Assembly: GCF_016938855.1 (NCBI RefSeq)
Contig: NZ_JAFHAP010000008.1
Location: 434,280-498,279, forward strand
From: Polycladomyces zharkentensis
GTDB lineage: Bacteria > Bacillota > Bacilli > Thermoactinomycetales > JIR-001
Direction of reading: 5' to 3'
DNA: 64,000 nucleotides
The notes beneath the pieces were generated by a model. The model saw only the letters and a list, made by a program, of their open reading frames with translations, was not told where the DNA came from and did not search any database. The translations under genes were made by a program, and so were the position numbers. Below, piece after piece: positions 36,881 through 46,443 of the stretch. Position 1 is the first letter of the stretch. The number at the start of each line of letters is the position of its first letter.

Positions 36881-37485
36881 AATCGGCTCCGCTCTTTTTG
36901 TTTTTCGTGTTCGATGACATATTGATCCAGATTTTCCTGGTACAAATACATTTCCAACTCCAACGGACTGGGTTCGTCATTTAACCGCCGTTTGAACAGA
37001 TGGTTAAAAAAGACGATCATCCCGATCCCGATGCCGAATGAATACGGAATTTGCAACACCAGCGGTTCCTGTACACGTTGTCCCGTCATCAGGTAGTAGA
37101 TGCGTTGATGAACTTCCCTCATGCTGACATCGGTGTGAAAATTCATGATGGCCAAAGCCGAACCCACAAACAACAGCAACCATACACCCGCCACCCACCA
37201 CCGTCGCGGTCTGATACGATCCGATTGCAATTCGATGATGACTTGCGCCGGACCGATACTGCGCACATCAAGACCTGGAAACGCCGATCGGATTCGACGA
37301 ACCACTTCGATCAGGTCCAGCACCGCCAGGTTTCCGTCTTTCAAGCCTGGTTCATATACCGGGATCTCCTCAACTGCGGCATGCGGTTCATCCACAATGA
37401 CTTGTGCCACATCACGCAACCGCAGAATCTGCCCCGGACGAGCGGTCACTTTTTTGCGGAGACGGACATAGACCATGGAAGACAC
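36877..37485 (-). CDS. spoVAA: Stage V sporulation protein AA
   Basis: About 202 residues. A small soluble N-terminal domain (VYVRLRKKVTARPGQILRLRDVAQV) is followed by two membrane segments near 95-115 and 140-160. GTG 37485 has AAAGGAG nine bases upstream and is preferred; GTG 37509 and ATG 37476 are alternatives. First gene of the operon, with a good sigma-G promoter just upstream. Confidence 0.9.
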   Translation of the reverse strand: MSSMVYVRLRKKVTARPGQILRLRDVAQVIVDEPHAAVEEIPVYEPGLKDGNLAVLDLIEVVRRIRSAFPGLDVRSIGPAQVIIELQSDRIRPRRWWVAGVWLLLFVGSALAIMNFHTDVSMREVHQRIYYLMTGQRVQEPLVLQIPYSFGIGIGMIVFFNHLFKRRLNDEPSPLELEMYLYQENLDQYVIEHEKQKERSRL

Positions 37486-37519
37486 CCGGGACAACTCCTT
37501 TCCGTCCACTGTCTGGAGT

Positions 37520-37549
37520 TAGTATGAAACGGAACCGCCCGGAACATGC
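37520..37549 (-). promoter_or_regulatory. Sigma-G-type promoter of spoVAA
   Basis: Minus strand GCATG, exactly 18 bases, CATACTA, matching the forespore sigma-G consensus. It ends 35 bases before the proposed spoVAA start. Confidence 0.7.
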
Positions 37550-37550
37550 A

Positions 37551-37575
37551 AAGAAAAAAGCACCTCTCGGTGCTC
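37551..37575 (-). terminator. Terminator between sigF and spoVAA
   Basis: AGCACC-GAGA-GGTGCT hairpin and six T on the minus strand. It separates the spoIIA-sigF message from the spoVA operon. Confidence 0.8.
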
Positions 37576-37763
37576 GGGTTGTTGACAAAGTCCGCAGGCC
37601 CGAATTCCCTGTCTTCATCTCCGTATGACAAGGAAAGCTGCTATGCTAAACTGATGGTGGCTGAATTCGGACAAACGATCCTCCTCAGCTTGGTGATTGA
37701 GAAGCGAGTGGAGAAAACGGCTCACCCGATATCGCGAGTAATTTGACCACTTTGTCAACAGCC
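37576..37763. mobile_element. MITE-like element 1 with inverted ends
   Basis: Outer ends GGGTTGTTGACAAAGT and, inverted, GGGCTGTTGACAAAGT bound 188 bases with no real gene. The interior resembles the element at 63717-63879 in scattered blocks (GGTGGC, AACGATC, AGCGAG, CGGC-CACCC). It lies between sigF and its terminator. No target duplication was recognised. Confidence 0.6.
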
Positions 37764-37782
37764 CAAGTACCTCCCGGAGCTT

Positions 37783-38550
37783 TCAATCGTCCGTGGTGGT
37801 GTCCATTTCCTCTCTCATTTTGCGGATGATCTTCTTCTCCAACCGGGACACCTGGACTTGCGAAATACCCAACCGCTCCGCCACTTCCGACTGTGTCTGG
37901 TCCTTATAGTAACGCAAGTACACGATCAATCGTTCCCGCTCGTTCAATCGGTCGATCGCTTCCCGCAACGCCATGGTGTCAAACCAAACTTGTTCCTTCT
38001 CATCGGCAATCTGATCCATCAGCGTAATCGGGTCTCCATCGTTTTCATACACCGTTTCGTGAATGGATGCGGGAGACCGATTGGCTTCCTGCGCGAACAC
38101 GATCTCTTCCGGCGGCACCTGCAATACATCAGCGATTTCCTGAACGGTCGGTGCCCGTCCCAATTCTTTGGCCAAATCGTCCTTCACTTTCCGAATGCGA
38201 TTGGCCAACTCCTTGAGGGATCGGCTGACTTTGACCATCCCGTCGTCACGGAGAAAACGTTGGATCTCGCCGATAATCATCGGCACCGCATACGTGGAAA
38301 ATTTCACGTCATATGACAGGTCAAATTTGTCAATCGCTTTGAGCAGCCCGATCGAGCCGATTTGAAACAGGTCCTCCGCTTCATATCCCCTGTTCATAAA
38401 CCGCTGAACCACCGACCACACGAGGCGGATGTTATGCCGAACCAACCGGTTGCGCGCGTCATCATCTCCATCCTGACTCATCCGAATCAACTTTTTGACC
38501 TCTTCATCCGACAGGTGGGGGTGCTTGGCGTTGCGTACGTCCGCATCCAT
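37783..38550 (-). CDS. sigF: RNA polymerase sigma-F factor
   Basis: 255-residue forespore-specific sigma factor. Region 2 (GYEAEDLFQIGSIGLLKAIDKFD), region 3 and the region 4 helix-turn-helix (SEVAERLGISQVQVSRLEKKI near 222-242) are all present. Held inactive by SpoIIAB until polar division. ATG 38550 follows GAGGG. It lies 9 bases after the spoIIAB stop. Confidence 0.97.
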   Translation of the reverse strand: MDADVRNAKHPHLSDEEVKKLIRMSQDGDDDARNRLVRHNIRLVWSVVQRFMNRGYEAEDLFQIGSIGLLKAIDKFDLSYDVKFSTYAVPMIIGEIQRFLRDDGMVKVSRSLKELANRIRKVKDDLAKELGRAPTVQEIADVLQVPPEEIVFAQEANRSPASIHETVYENDGDPITLMDQIADEKEQVWFDTMALREAIDRLNERERLIVYLRYYKDQTQSEVAERLGISQVQVSRLEKKIIRKMREEMDTTTDD

Positions 38551-38559
38551 GGGCAACCC

Positions 38560-39015
38560 TCAATTGCTCATCGTTTGATGATGGGTTTTGAGCTGCTTGA
38601 CCAACCGTACCGTCGTGCCGTAGCCGGGGCGTGAGAGGATTTCCACTTCGTCCATGAAATTTTCCATGATGGTAAATCCCATGCCGGACCGCTCCAGCTC
38701 CGGTTTGGATGTATAAAGCGGCTGGCGTGCCTGATGGATGTCCGTGATCCCCACCCCTCGATCCTCGATCACAATGCTGACCTTGGAACCTTCGATTTCG
38801 GTCCGGATGGTGATGATACCGTCCTCCCGTCCCTCATATCCGTGGATGATGGCATTGGTAACCGCCTCGGACACCACGGTTTTGATATCCGTCAACTCCT
38901 CCATCGTCGGGTCCAGTTGTGAGATAAAGGAAGCGACTGCCACCCGTGCAAAAGATTCATTTTCCGACCGGCTGGCAAACCGCAATTCCATGAAGTTGTT
39001 ATGTATGCGGTTCAT
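38560..39015 (-). CDS. spoIIAB: Anti-sigma-F factor / kinase SpoIIAB
   Basis: 151-residue GHKL-fold serine kinase that binds sigma-F and phosphorylates SpoIIAA. N box [14 protein letters not shown] near 49-62, G1 box EDRGVGI near 84 and G2 box [10 protein letters not shown] near 107 are intact. ATG overlaps the spoIIAA stop by four bases (ATGA). Confidence 0.97.
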   Translation of the reverse strand: MNRIHNNFMELRFASRSENESFARVAVASFISQLDPTMEELTDIKTVVSEAVTNAIIHGYEGREDGIITIRTEIEGSKVSIVIEDRGVGITDIHQARQPLYTSKPELERSGMGFTIMENFMDEVEILSRPGYGTTVRLVKQLKTHHQTMSN

Positions 39016-39365
39016 GATGCCACCTCACAAGCCGAAATCGCTGCCTGTTCTGAGTCATATCGTTCCAATATTTTAAATAATCCGGATAGCTCAAACAATC
39101 GGGTGATTGACGGATGGACCGCACACAGCACCATCTTCCCTCCGAGTTGGGAAATTCGTTTGATCCGCCCCAGTATGACACCCAAGCCGGAACTGTCCAT
39201 GAAAGTGAGTTGGGACAAGTTCAATACCAAGTCCGTATATAAGCCGGTCGACAGCTCCTCTTCAATCCGGGTTCTTAGCTGTTCAGCAGTGTGATGGTCC
39301 AATTCTCCCGACAACCGCACGACCAAAATGTGACGGTGCCGAGCCACATCAACGGCGAAGCTCAA
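39012..39365 (-). CDS. spoIIAA: Anti-sigma-F factor antagonist SpoIIAA
   Basis: 117-residue STAS-domain protein. The phosphorylated serine sits in [14 protein letters not shown] near 54-67. When dephosphorylated it displaces sigma-F from SpoIIAB. The start is TTG at 39365, downstream of GGGGAGTGAGGATGA. Confidence 0.96.
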   Translation of the reverse strand: MSFAVDVARHRHILVVRLSGELDHHTAEQLRTRIEEELSTGLYTDLVLNLSQLTFMDSSGLGVILGRIKRISQLGGKMVLCAVHPSITRLFELSGLFKILERYDSEQAAISACEVAS

Positions 39366-39395
39366 TCATCCTCACTCCCCTCTTTTTTCACCCAC

Positions 39396-39425
39396 TATTT
39401 CTACAGTCTGGCTATTCTTTCCTTC
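39396..39425 (-). promoter_or_regulatory. Sigma-H-type promoter of the spoIIA operon
   Basis: Minus strand GAAGGAAAG, 12 bases, GTAGAAATA, close to the sigma-H consensus (RnAGGAwWW and RnnGAAT). It lies 31 bases before the spoIIAA start, matching the known sigma-H control in Bacillus. Confidence 0.55.
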
Positions 39426-39441
39426 CGCCTGACAAAAGAAC

Positions 39442-39471
39442 AAAAAAATCGGGGACATCTGTCACCCGATT
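39442..39471 (-). terminator. Terminator between dacF and spoIIAA
   Basis: AATCGGG and CCCGATT arms on the minus strand followed by a T-run. It ends dacF transcription and isolates the spoIIA promoter. Confidence 0.75.
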
Positions 39472-39479
39472 GAAAGGGA

Positions 39480-39727
39480 CTCGCCCCACAAGGCTGAAGT
39501 GCCCGGAGGCACTCCCTTTGGTTGCCGTGGGCTTCGCGCTCCATCTGGCGCGGCAACCCACATCCATCCATGATGGATTGTTTAAGCCTGGGTGATTTTC
39601 GTTTCGTTTTCAGTGTTTTCGCACTTTCCGCCTCGTTTCTGTCGGACTTGCGAGAGGGACCAACCCCTCCCGCGTCCGACGCTCCCTTTCCTGGGTTTTC
39701 CCGCTCGTTCTTGATCAAGTATGCCCG
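39480..39727 (-). other. Hairpin-rich non-coding stretch between dacF and the spoIIA promoter
   Basis: No gene is supported here. On the minus strand at least two hairpins are seen: GTCGGAC...GTCCGAC (within 39637-39683) enclosing GGGA/TCCC, and GTTGCCG...CGGCAAC (39522-39556). In B. subtilis dacF and spoIIAA are much closer. Confidence 0.35.
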
Positions 39728-40912
39728 TCAGGAAGTTGACGGGGAGCTTGCCTTCTCCGGAATCCACAGCACCGATTTGCTTACCCGTTTCCACGTCGCC
39801 CACAAACCGGCACGCGGGATCGCCAGCGGGCTGTTCAATGCCATTTTACTGACAATCCGCCCGTCCTTCACGATTTGAATCTCACCAATCTTTTGTCCTT
39901 TGGCAACGGGTGCCTTCAAATCATCCCACACAACCCGGCGTTGGTATTGTTCAGGTTTGTCTCCCTTTCTCATCAGGATGCTCAACGGATATGGTGCTTC
40001 AACACGAATCTTTCCAGGGTCCCCTTTCTCCACCCGGCGTTCGGCGATCGGATCACCTTTGCGGTAAATCAACCGGTTGGTGTACTGTGAATAAGCGAAA
40101 TCCAACATGCGGGATACGTCCCGATTGCGCGACTTGGTATCCGGTTCCCCCATCACGACCGCGATGACGCGGAAAGTTCCTTTTTTGGCGGATGCAGACA
40201 AGCAGAATTTCGCTTCTGAAGTATATCCGGTTTTCAAGCCGTCCACACCGGGATAAAATTTGACCAAACGATTGGTATTGACCAGCCAGAACGGCTTGGA
40301 AGTACCCTGCCGGAGATAATCTTCGTAAATGCGCGTGAAATTGGTGATCTCCGGATGCTTCAGCAACTCTCTGGACATGATGGCAATATCATGCGCAGAC
40401 GTGAAATGGCCTTCTTCCGGCAGACCGTTCACGTTGCGAAACTGTGTATCCCTCATGCCCAATGCTTGTGCGCGTCGATTCATCTCGTTGACAAAAGCTT
40501 CTTCAGTACCGCTGATATGTTCCGCCAAGGCGACGGATGCATCGTTTGCCGACGCCACTGCAACCGCTTTTAACATATCCCGCACCGTCATGCGCTCACC
40601 GGGTTCCAGATAAATTTGCGAACCGCCCATCTGCGCCGCATGCTCACTGACGCGGACAGTGTCGTCATATTTGATTCTCCCCTGATCCAACGCTTCCATC
40701 ACCAGCAACATCGTCATGATTTTGGTAATGGACGCGGGCGGCAGTTTTTCTCGCCCGTTTTTCTCGTAGAGAATCGTTCCCGTATCCGCATCCATCAGGA
40801 TGGCGGATCGGGCGTTGGGTGCCAAATCGCGCTCTTCCGCAAACGCGCGCGGCATCATTCCCGTGAACAACAAAGTAACCATCAAAACGGACATCACGAT
40901 TCGAGATCGCAT
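39728..40912 (-). CDS. dacF: D-alanyl-D-alanine carboxypeptidase DacF
   Basis: 394-residue forespore penicillin-binding protein with cleavable signal (residues 1-25, AFA-EE). Active-site motifs S61-I-T-K64, SAN near 120 and KTGYT near 227. Regulates cortex cross-linking together with DacB. ATG 40912 with a GGAGGG ribosome site and a sigma-F/G-type promoter upstream. Confidence 0.95.
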   Translation of the reverse strand: MRSRIVMSVLMVTLLFTGMMPRAFAEERDLAPNARSAILMDADTGTILYEKNGREKLPPASITKIMTMLLVMEALDQGRIKYDDTVRVSEHAAQMGGSQIYLEPGERMTVRDMLKAVAVASANDASVALAEHISGTEEAFVNEMNRRAQALGMRDTQFRNVNGLPEEGHFTSAHDIAIMSRELLKHPEITNFTRIYEDYLRQGTSKPFWLVNTNRLVKFYPGVDGLKTGYTSEAKFCLSASAKKGTFRVIAVVMGEPDTKSRNRDVSRMLDFAYSQYTNRLIYRKGDPIAERRVEKGDPGKIRVEAPYPLSILMRKGDKPEQYQRRVVWDDLKAPVAKGQKIGEIQIVKDGRIVSKMALNSPLAIPRAGLWATWKRVSKSVLWIPEKASSPSTS

Positions 40913-40940
40913 GGATCTTCCCTCCTATCCTGACTAGCTT

Positions 40941-40970
40941 TAGTGTGAGCGGCGGACAGGAGGATTATTC
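40941..40970 (-). promoter_or_regulatory. Sigma-F/G-type promoter of dacF
   Basis: Minus strand GAATA, exactly 18 bases, CACACTA, one base from the sigma-G minus-10 consensus. It lies 28 bases before the dacF start. Confidence 0.55.
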
Positions 40971-40986
40971 CAACACGCTGCCACTT

Positions 40987-41973
40987 TTAACCACGATGGT
41001 ATAAATAGGTAAGATACGGGTCTTTTCGCTTTTCGGTCCGGACCGTGTCGTCCCATCGCCGAAGGAGTGAGGTCCCGCGTTCGGCGGTGACTTTGCGCGC
41101 CAAACGGAAAAATTTGGGCGGCGCGGCCATTCGGGAACATAAGGCGGCATATTCGGAAATCCGGAGCGGATATTCTTTGTGATAGCCGTCCAAAAATCGC
41201 GACATCTCCTGCTCGGGCCATCCGTGGCGCGGAAAGTGATATTGCATCAATTGGGCCAAGTCTCTTACCCGATCATCCCAAGCCATGCGTTCGTAGTCGA
41301 TCAGCCAAACCTGCTTTTCCCCATCCATGAGGATGTTTTCATGATGAAGACTGCCGTGACACAATACGCTGATCGGTCCGTTCCCCGATCGTCGCCATTC
41401 CTCCGCCCGTTTCCACGACTGCCAGGCAAGTTGCAGGCGGTATTTCAAGAAAGAGAGATGCTCCATTCCGTCAACCGGGGTGGCCCAAGCGGATTGTACG
41501 CCGCTGAGCCAACGCCACTGCGCCATCAGGTATTTCGGCCATATATCGCGTTCCTGTCGCCGAGAAGGGCACCGGGAATGGCGGTACCGCTTGAAACAGG
41601 CATGATATTGCGCCAACGCACGGGCGGCCGGTCTCAGCCAATCGTGACGTTTGGGCGACACCTCTTCTACATGTTCCAGCCATTCTTCCAGATAATAGGG
41701 ATGATTCCTGTATGCCACCAACCATTGATCATCCTTCGTCGCGATCGGGGCGGGAAGACGGGTGAACCCCCTTTTCTTTACATGCTCCACTACACTGGCG
41801 ATAAAGCCGAGGTCTTTCATCTTGCGGGCATTTTTAAACGCATACACACCCTGATCGGTTTCCACCCGATAGGCTGCACGTACCTTCTCTAACCGGGTAA
41901 CACGAAAGGGATAATGCGTCTCGACCAACATCCGCACTTGCGACGGCTCAATCGTCACATCTGCGTGTAACAC
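40987..41973 (-). CDS. CotS/YutH-like spore coat protein of the aminoglycoside-kinase fold
   Basis: 328 residues. The phosphotransferase signature is present in altered form: CHGSLHHENILMDG near 209-222 (Asp of the usual HGD replaced by Ser) and VWLIDYERMAWDD near 226-238. Such altered kinase folds are typical of spore-coat CotS relatives, so catalytic activity is doubtful. GTG 41973 follows GAGGAGGGTGCCCT. Neighbours are sporulation genes. Identity within the family is not settled. Confidence 0.7.
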   Translation of the reverse strand: MLHADVTIEPSQVRMLVETHYPFRVTRLEKVRAAYRVETDQGVYAFKNARKMKDLGFIASVVEHVKKRGFTRLPAPIATKDDQWLVAYRNHPYYLEEWLEHVEEVSPKRHDWLRPAARALAQYHACFKRYRHSRCPSRRQERDIWPKYLMAQWRWLSGVQSAWATPVDGMEHLSFLKYRLQLAWQSWKRAEEWRRSGNGPISVLCHGSLHHENILMDGEKQVWLIDYERMAWDDRVRDLAQLMQYHFPRHGWPEQEMSRFLDGYHKEYPLRISEYAALCSRMAAPPKFFRLARKVTAERGTSLLRRWDDTVRTEKRKDPYLTYLYHRG

Positions 41974-42058
41974 AGGGCACCCTCCTCAACGACCGGACTT
42001 TTTTACTTATGTGTATGTTCCGGGAGGAGATGGGTTCGTTGCCCTGTAATCGTGAAGA

Positions 42059-42087
42059 CAAAAAAAGGGGAACCCCACGGTTCCCCG
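42059..42087 (-). terminator. Terminator after the nucleoside-salvage genes
   Basis: GGGGAACC-GTGG-GGTTCCCC perfect hairpin and seven T on the minus strand, directly after the pdp stop. Confidence 0.9.
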
Positions 42088-43413
42088 TCATACATTTACG
42101 ATCCCGTTTCGATCCACGATGTGGCGGACCAACTTCGGCGCCGTCACCGGTTGCCCGGATATTTCGTATGCCGCCAACACCTGCGCCTTCACTTCCTCGA
42201 TGCGTGACAAGTCATTGGCATGAAGAGTGGCCAGCGGTGTTCCCTTTTGTACCGCATCTCCGATTTTCTTGCGGAGAACGATGCCCACCGCGTGGTCGAT
42301 CCGGTCCTCCTTGGTGGTGCGCCCCGCCCCCAGCTTCATCGCCGCCAAGCCGATCTCTTCCGCCTGCAGAACGGATACCGTGCCGTCAGTCGGAGACAAT
42401 ACCTCAATCCGGTATTGTGCTTGCGGGAGGCGTTCCGGATGGTCCACAACGGACGCATCTCCTTGTTGAGTCCGAATAAACGAGCGAAACTTCTCCAATG
42501 CGGAGCCGTCTGCCAACTTGGATTCCAATAAGGAACGCGCTTCCGCATACGTGGACACCACCCCGGCCAGTAACACCATCTGTGCTCCCAGCGTCAAACT
42601 CAGCTCGGTGAGATCCGCCGGCCCTTCACCGCGCAGGGTGTCGATCGCCTCCTTGACTTCCAACGCATTGCCGACAGCAAACCCGAGCGGCTGGTTCATG
42701 TCGCTGATAACAGCCACCGTTTCCCGACCCACTTGGGTACCGATGGCCACCATCGCCTCCGCGAGTCGAATGGCATCCTCTTCTTTTTTCATGAAGGCGC
42801 CGTGGCCCGTTTTCACATCCAACACAATCGCATCGGCGCCTCCCGCAATTTTTTTGCTCATGATGGAGCTGGCGATCAAGGGGATGGAATCCACCGTCGC
42901 CGTTACATCGCGCAGCGCGTACAGCTGTTTGTCCGCCGGGGTCAGATCGGCTGTCTGACCGGTCACGGCGATACCAATCTCATTCACCTGGCGAACAAAC
43001 GCCTCCCTCGTCAGCGAGGTGGAAAAACCCGCAATGGATTCCAGCTTGTCGATTGTGCCACCGGTATGACCCAAACCGCGCCCGGACAATTTGGCTACGG
43101 GAACCCCGGCGGCGGCCACCAGCGGCCCCACGACCAGGGTCGTTTTGTCCCCCACGCCGCCCGTGCTGTGCTTGTCCACTTTTTTGCCGCGAATCGAGGA
43201 AAGATCCACTTGCTCACCGGAGCGGACCATCGCCATCGTCAGATCGGCCGTTTCCCGATCGGTCATGCCGTTGAAATAGACCGCCATCGCCCAAGCGGAC
43301 ACCTGATAGTCCGGGATCTCCCCTTTGGCATATCCCCGAATGAGGAATTCGATCTCCTCCGTCGTCAATGCTTGTCCGTCCCGCTTTTTGCGAATCAAGT
43401 CCACCGTGCGCAT
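42088..43413 (-). CDS. pdp: Pyrimidine-nucleoside phosphorylase
   Basis: 441-residue enzyme that phosphorolyses uridine and thymidine. The family signature [18 protein letters not shown] lies near 111-128 and the phosphate loop [13 protein letters not shown] near 81-93. Its C-terminal PYNP domain is present. ATG overlaps the upstream punA stop (TGATG), so the two are coupled. Confidence 0.96.
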   Translation of the reverse strand: MRTVDLIRKKRDGQALTTEEIEFLIRGYAKGEIPDYQVSAWAMAVYFNGMTDRETADLTMAMVRSGEQVDLSSIRGKKVDKHSTGGVGDKTTLVVGPLVAAAGVPVAKLSGRGLGHTGGTIDKLESIAGFSTSLTREAFVRQVNEIGIAVTGQTADLTPADKQLYALRDVTATVDSIPLIASSIMSKKIAGGADAIVLDVKTGHGAFMKKEEDAIRLAEAMVAIGTQVGRETVAVISDMNQPLGFAVGNALEVKEAIDTLRGEGPADLTELSLTLGAQMVLLAGVVSTYAEARSLLESKLADGSALEKFRSFIRTQQGDASVVDHPERLPQAQYRIEVLSPTDGTVSVLQAEEIGLAAMKLGAGRTTKEDRIDHAVGIVLRKKIGDAVQKGTPLATLHANDLSRIEEVKAQVLAAYEISGQPVTAPKLVRHIVDRNGIVNV

Positions 43414-44240
43414 CAAACGGCCACCTCTTTGATGATGCCCTTCACCAGCCGAATAAACCGGGGCCGTGTCCGGTTGGCCACTTCCACCACCTGTTCATGC
43501 GTCAACGGTTCCAGTTCCTCACCGATGGCTATATCGGTGATGCAAGAAATGCCCAACACGCGCAGACCGGCATGGTTGGCCGCGATCACTTCCGGCACCG
43601 TGGACATGCCGACGGCGGAACCGCCCAGATTGCGCAACATGATCAGCTCGGCCGGAGTCAGGTAGGTGGGACCGCTCACACCCGCATACACACCTTTTTG
43701 TACGCGGATATCCAGCCGTTCGGCCACCTTTTCGGCCAGCTCCACCAATTCGGGATCATATGCCCGCGACATATCCGGGAAACGCGGACCCAGCTCGGAA
43801 ATATTGGGGCCGATCAACGGGTTGTCTCCGGTCATGTTCAGATGGTCGGTGATGATCATCAAATCTCCGGGTACAAACGTCGGATTCATCCCGCCCGCGG
43901 CATTGGTGGCAATCAACGTGGTGACACCGAGGAATTTCATCACGTATACGGGAAACACCACTTCCTGCTGGCTGTATCCTTCGTAATAATGAAACCGGCC
44001 TTGCATGGCAACAACATTTTTGCCTTCCAGCTTGCCGATCACCAATTGGCCCGCATGCCCTTCCACCGTCGACACCGGGAAATGCGGAATGGTTTCATAG
44101 GGAAGCTTGACCGCGTCTTCGATCTCGTCGGCCAGCACGCCCAGTCCGGAGCCCAGGATCAACCCGACTTCCGGGCGGATATCCGTTTGTTGTTCGATAT
44201 ATGCTTTTGCTTCCTGGATTTGTTGCAAACGATTTGCCAT
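43413..44240 (-). CDS. punA: Purine nucleoside phosphorylase (first of two tandem copies)
   Basis: 275-residue trimeric-type PNP cleaving inosine and guanosine. [13 protein letters not shown] near 28-40, the [11 protein letters not shown] motif near 79-89, NAAGGMN near 113 and GPTYLTPAE near 192 are seen. Versus the second copy, the usual ET of GPxYET is LT here, which could alter substrate preference. AGGAGG precedes the ATG. Confidence 0.95.
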   Translation of the reverse strand: MANRLQQIQEAKAYIEQQTDIRPEVGLILGSGLGVLADEIEDAVKLPYETIPHFPVSTVEGHAGQLVIGKLEGKNVVAMQGRFHYYEGYSQQEVVFPVYVMKFLGVTTLIATNAAGGMNPTFVPGDLMIITDHLNMTGDNPLIGPNISELGPRFPDMSRAYDPELVELAEKVAERLDIRVQKGVYAGVSGPTYLTPAELIMLRNLGGSAVGMSTVPEVIAANHAGLRVLGISCITDIAIGEELEPLTHEQVVEVANRTRPRFIRLVKGIIKEVAV

Positions 44241-44338
44241 CTCGGTTCCTCCTCAACTTTCGCCATTATGCTCCGGTGCGCCTGTTTCCCGCAAGCAAAC
44301 AGGCATCCTCCTCCTGGGTCGACATATGAGACATATGA

Positions 44339-45160
44339 TCAGATCCGATTCAAAATGCCTTTGACCAAGCGGATAAATGTTTCTTTTACCCGTTCCGCCG
44401 TTTCCATCACTTCTTCATGACTGAGCGGTTGGGGCAAAATGCCGGCGGCCATGTTGGAGATGCACGAGATGCCCAGTACCTCAATGCCCGCGTGCCGGGC
44501 CACAATCACTTCCGGGACGGTGGACATGCCGACCGCGTCAGCTCCCAGTTTGCGCAACATGCGAATTTCGGCCGGCGTCTCATAGGATGGTCCGAGCAAT
44601 CCGGCATACACTCCCTCACGCAGGCGCAATCCCTGTTCCTTGGCAACCGTATGCGCCAATTCGCGCAAGGATGCCGCATATGCTTCCGACATGTCCGGAA
44701 AACGGACGCCCAGCTCGGGATGGTTGGGACCAATCAGCGGATTGCGGCCTGTCAGATTGAGATGATCCCGGATGAGCATCAGGTCACCCGGTTCAAACGA
44801 TTCATTCACGCCGCCGGCCGCATTGGTGACGATCATACGGCGTACGCCCAACGCTTTCATCACCCGGATCGGGAATGTCACCGCTGTCAGGGGATACCCT
44901 TCATACAAGTGGAAACGGCCTTGCATCGTGATGACCGATTTGCCTTCCAGCTTGCCGATCACCAATTGGCCCGCATGTCCTTCCACCGTTGATACCGGGA
45001 AATGCGGGATGGTTTCATAGGGAATTTTGACCCCATCTTTGATCTCATCGGCCAGCACGCCCAATCCGGAACCCAGGATCAATCCGATTTCCGGGCGGAC
45101 CGTCAAACGCGCTTCGATGAATGCGGACGCTTCCTTGATTTTTTTCAGCATCTCTTCCAT
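44339..45160 (-). CDS. Purine nucleoside phosphorylase (second tandem copy)
   Basis: 273 residues, clearly paralogous to the gene downstream; blocks such as [20 protein letters not shown] are identical. It has the canonical GPSYETPAEI near 192-201. ATG 45160 with GAGGAGAGAGATTG upstream; the longer frame has no site. The pair is separated by 98 bases. Confidence 0.94.
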   Translation of the reverse strand: MEEMLKKIKEASAFIEARLTVRPEIGLILGSGLGVLADEIKDGVKIPYETIPHFPVSTVEGHAGQLVIGKLEGKSVITMQGRFHLYEGYPLTAVTFPIRVMKALGVRRMIVTNAAGGVNESFEPGDLMLIRDHLNLTGRNPLIGPNHPELGVRFPDMSEAYAASLRELAHTVAKEQGLRLREGVYAGLLGPSYETPAEIRMLRKLGADAVGMSTVPEVIVARHAGIEVLGISCISNMAAGILPQPLSHEEVMETAERVKETFIRLVKGILNRI

Positions 45161-45179
45161 CAATCTCTCTCCTCTCCGA

Positions 45180-46370
45180 TCACAACTGGAAACGCAACTC
45201 ACCCAGAAAACTGCGGCCGTGCTTCGGCATTTTCACGCCGAAATTGTCGGCGATGGTCGCTCCCACATCTGAGAATGTTTCGCGAATGCCCAACGATTTC
45301 CCTTCTTGCACAAGTGCGGGACTCCACACCAACAACGGTACATATTCACGCGTGTGGTCGGTGCCGGTGTGCGTGGGATCGTTCCCGTGATCGGCCGTGA
45401 TGATCAACAGATCGTCTTCCCCGCATGCGGATAAAATCTCCGGCACACGCGCGTCGAACTCCTCCAACGCTTGGGCATATCCATCAGGATCGCGCCGGTG
45501 GCCGTATTTGGCGTCAAAATCGACCAGGTTGACAAACGCCAAGCCGCGGAATTCTTCTTTCAACACATCCAACAACCGGTCGACGCCGTCCATGTTGGAT
45601 TTCGTTTTGATCGCCCGCGTCACGCCCTCCCCGTCGTAGATGTCGGAGATTTTGCCGATCGCGATCGAGTCCCATCCCGCTTCGGCCAAATGATTCATCA
45701 CCGTCGAGTGAGGCGGTTTGATCGAATAGTCCCGCCTGTTGGCCGTACGCGTGAAATTGCCCGGCTCACCCACGAACGGCCGCGCGATCACACGGGTAAC
45801 CGAGTAACGCTCGTCCAATGTCAGCTCTCGTGCGATCTCGCAAATGCGATACAACTCCTCCAGCGGGATCACTTCTTCGTGTGCCGCCACTTGGAACACG
45901 CTGTCGGCTGACGTGTAGACAATGACGTCTCCCGTTTTCATGTGTTGCTCGCCCAACTCTTCGATGATGGCCGTGCCGGATGCCGGTTTGTTGCCCAACA
46001 CTTTGCGGCCGATGCGCTTTTCAAAAGCGGTGATCAGTTCTTCCGGAAAACCGTTCGGATAGGTTTTGAACGGAACGGTCGTATGAATACCCATTATTTC
46101 CCAATGTCCGGTCGTCGTATCTTTTCCCGCGGAGACTTCCATCATCTTGCCGTAATGCGCCCGGGGTCTTTCCACAGGCGGAATTCCCTGCACCGGTTCG
46201 ATGTTGCCCAATCCCAGCTCCTTCATGTTCGGCATATGCAAACCATTGCGATGTTCGGCGATATGTCCGAGGGTATTTACCCCCTCGTCCCCGTAATCCG
46301 CCGCATCCGGCAGGGCGCCGATGCCCACGCTGTCCAACACAATCAATGCGACACGTTTGAAACGTTTCAT
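45180..46370 (-). CDS. deoB: Phosphopentomutase
   Basis: 396-residue alkaline-phosphatase-fold enzyme converting (deoxy)ribose-1-phosphate to the 5-phosphate. Metal-site motifs [16 protein letters not shown] near 8-23, DTTTGHWE with the phosphothreonine near 85, and [10 protein letters not shown]...[10 protein letters not shown] near 325-345 are intact. Links the phosphorylases downstream to central metabolism. In Bacillus xerD lies between yqzK and deoB; it is absent here. Confidence 0.96.
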   Translation of the reverse strand: MKRFKRVALIVLDSVGIGALPDAADYGDEGVNTLGHIAEHRNGLHMPNMKELGLGNIEPVQGIPPVERPRAHYGKMMEVSAGKDTTTGHWEIMGIHTTVPFKTYPNGFPEELITAFEKRIGRKVLGNKPASGTAIIEELGEQHMKTGDVIVYTSADSVFQVAAHEEVIPLEELYRICEIARELTLDERYSVTRVIARPFVGEPGNFTRTANRRDYSIKPPHSTVMNHLAEAGWDSIAIGKISDIYDGEGVTRAIKTKSNMDGVDRLLDVLKEEFRGLAFVNLVDFDAKYGHRRDPDGYAQALEEFDARVPEILSACGEDDLLIITADHGNDPTHTGTDHTREYVPLLVWSPALVQEGKSLGIRETFSDVGATIADNFGVKMPKHGRSFLGELRFQL

Positions 46371-46403
46371 CTCCGATTCACCTTCCCATCCACATTTCTG
46401 AAC

Positions 46404-46443
46404 AAAAAAGCCCGCACGGGCAAACCGACCCTTGCGGCTTTCA
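46404..46443 (-). terminator. Terminator after yqzK
   Basis: GAAAGCCGCAAGGG and CCCGTGCGGGCTTT arms, imperfect, followed by TTTTTTG on the minus strand. Confidence 0.65.

Noticed and set aside
39401-39718. 105-codon minus-strand frame between dacF and spoIIAA
   Set aside because: Low-complexity Arg/Lys/Ser/Gly content, runs through hairpins and the terminator, no ribosome site.
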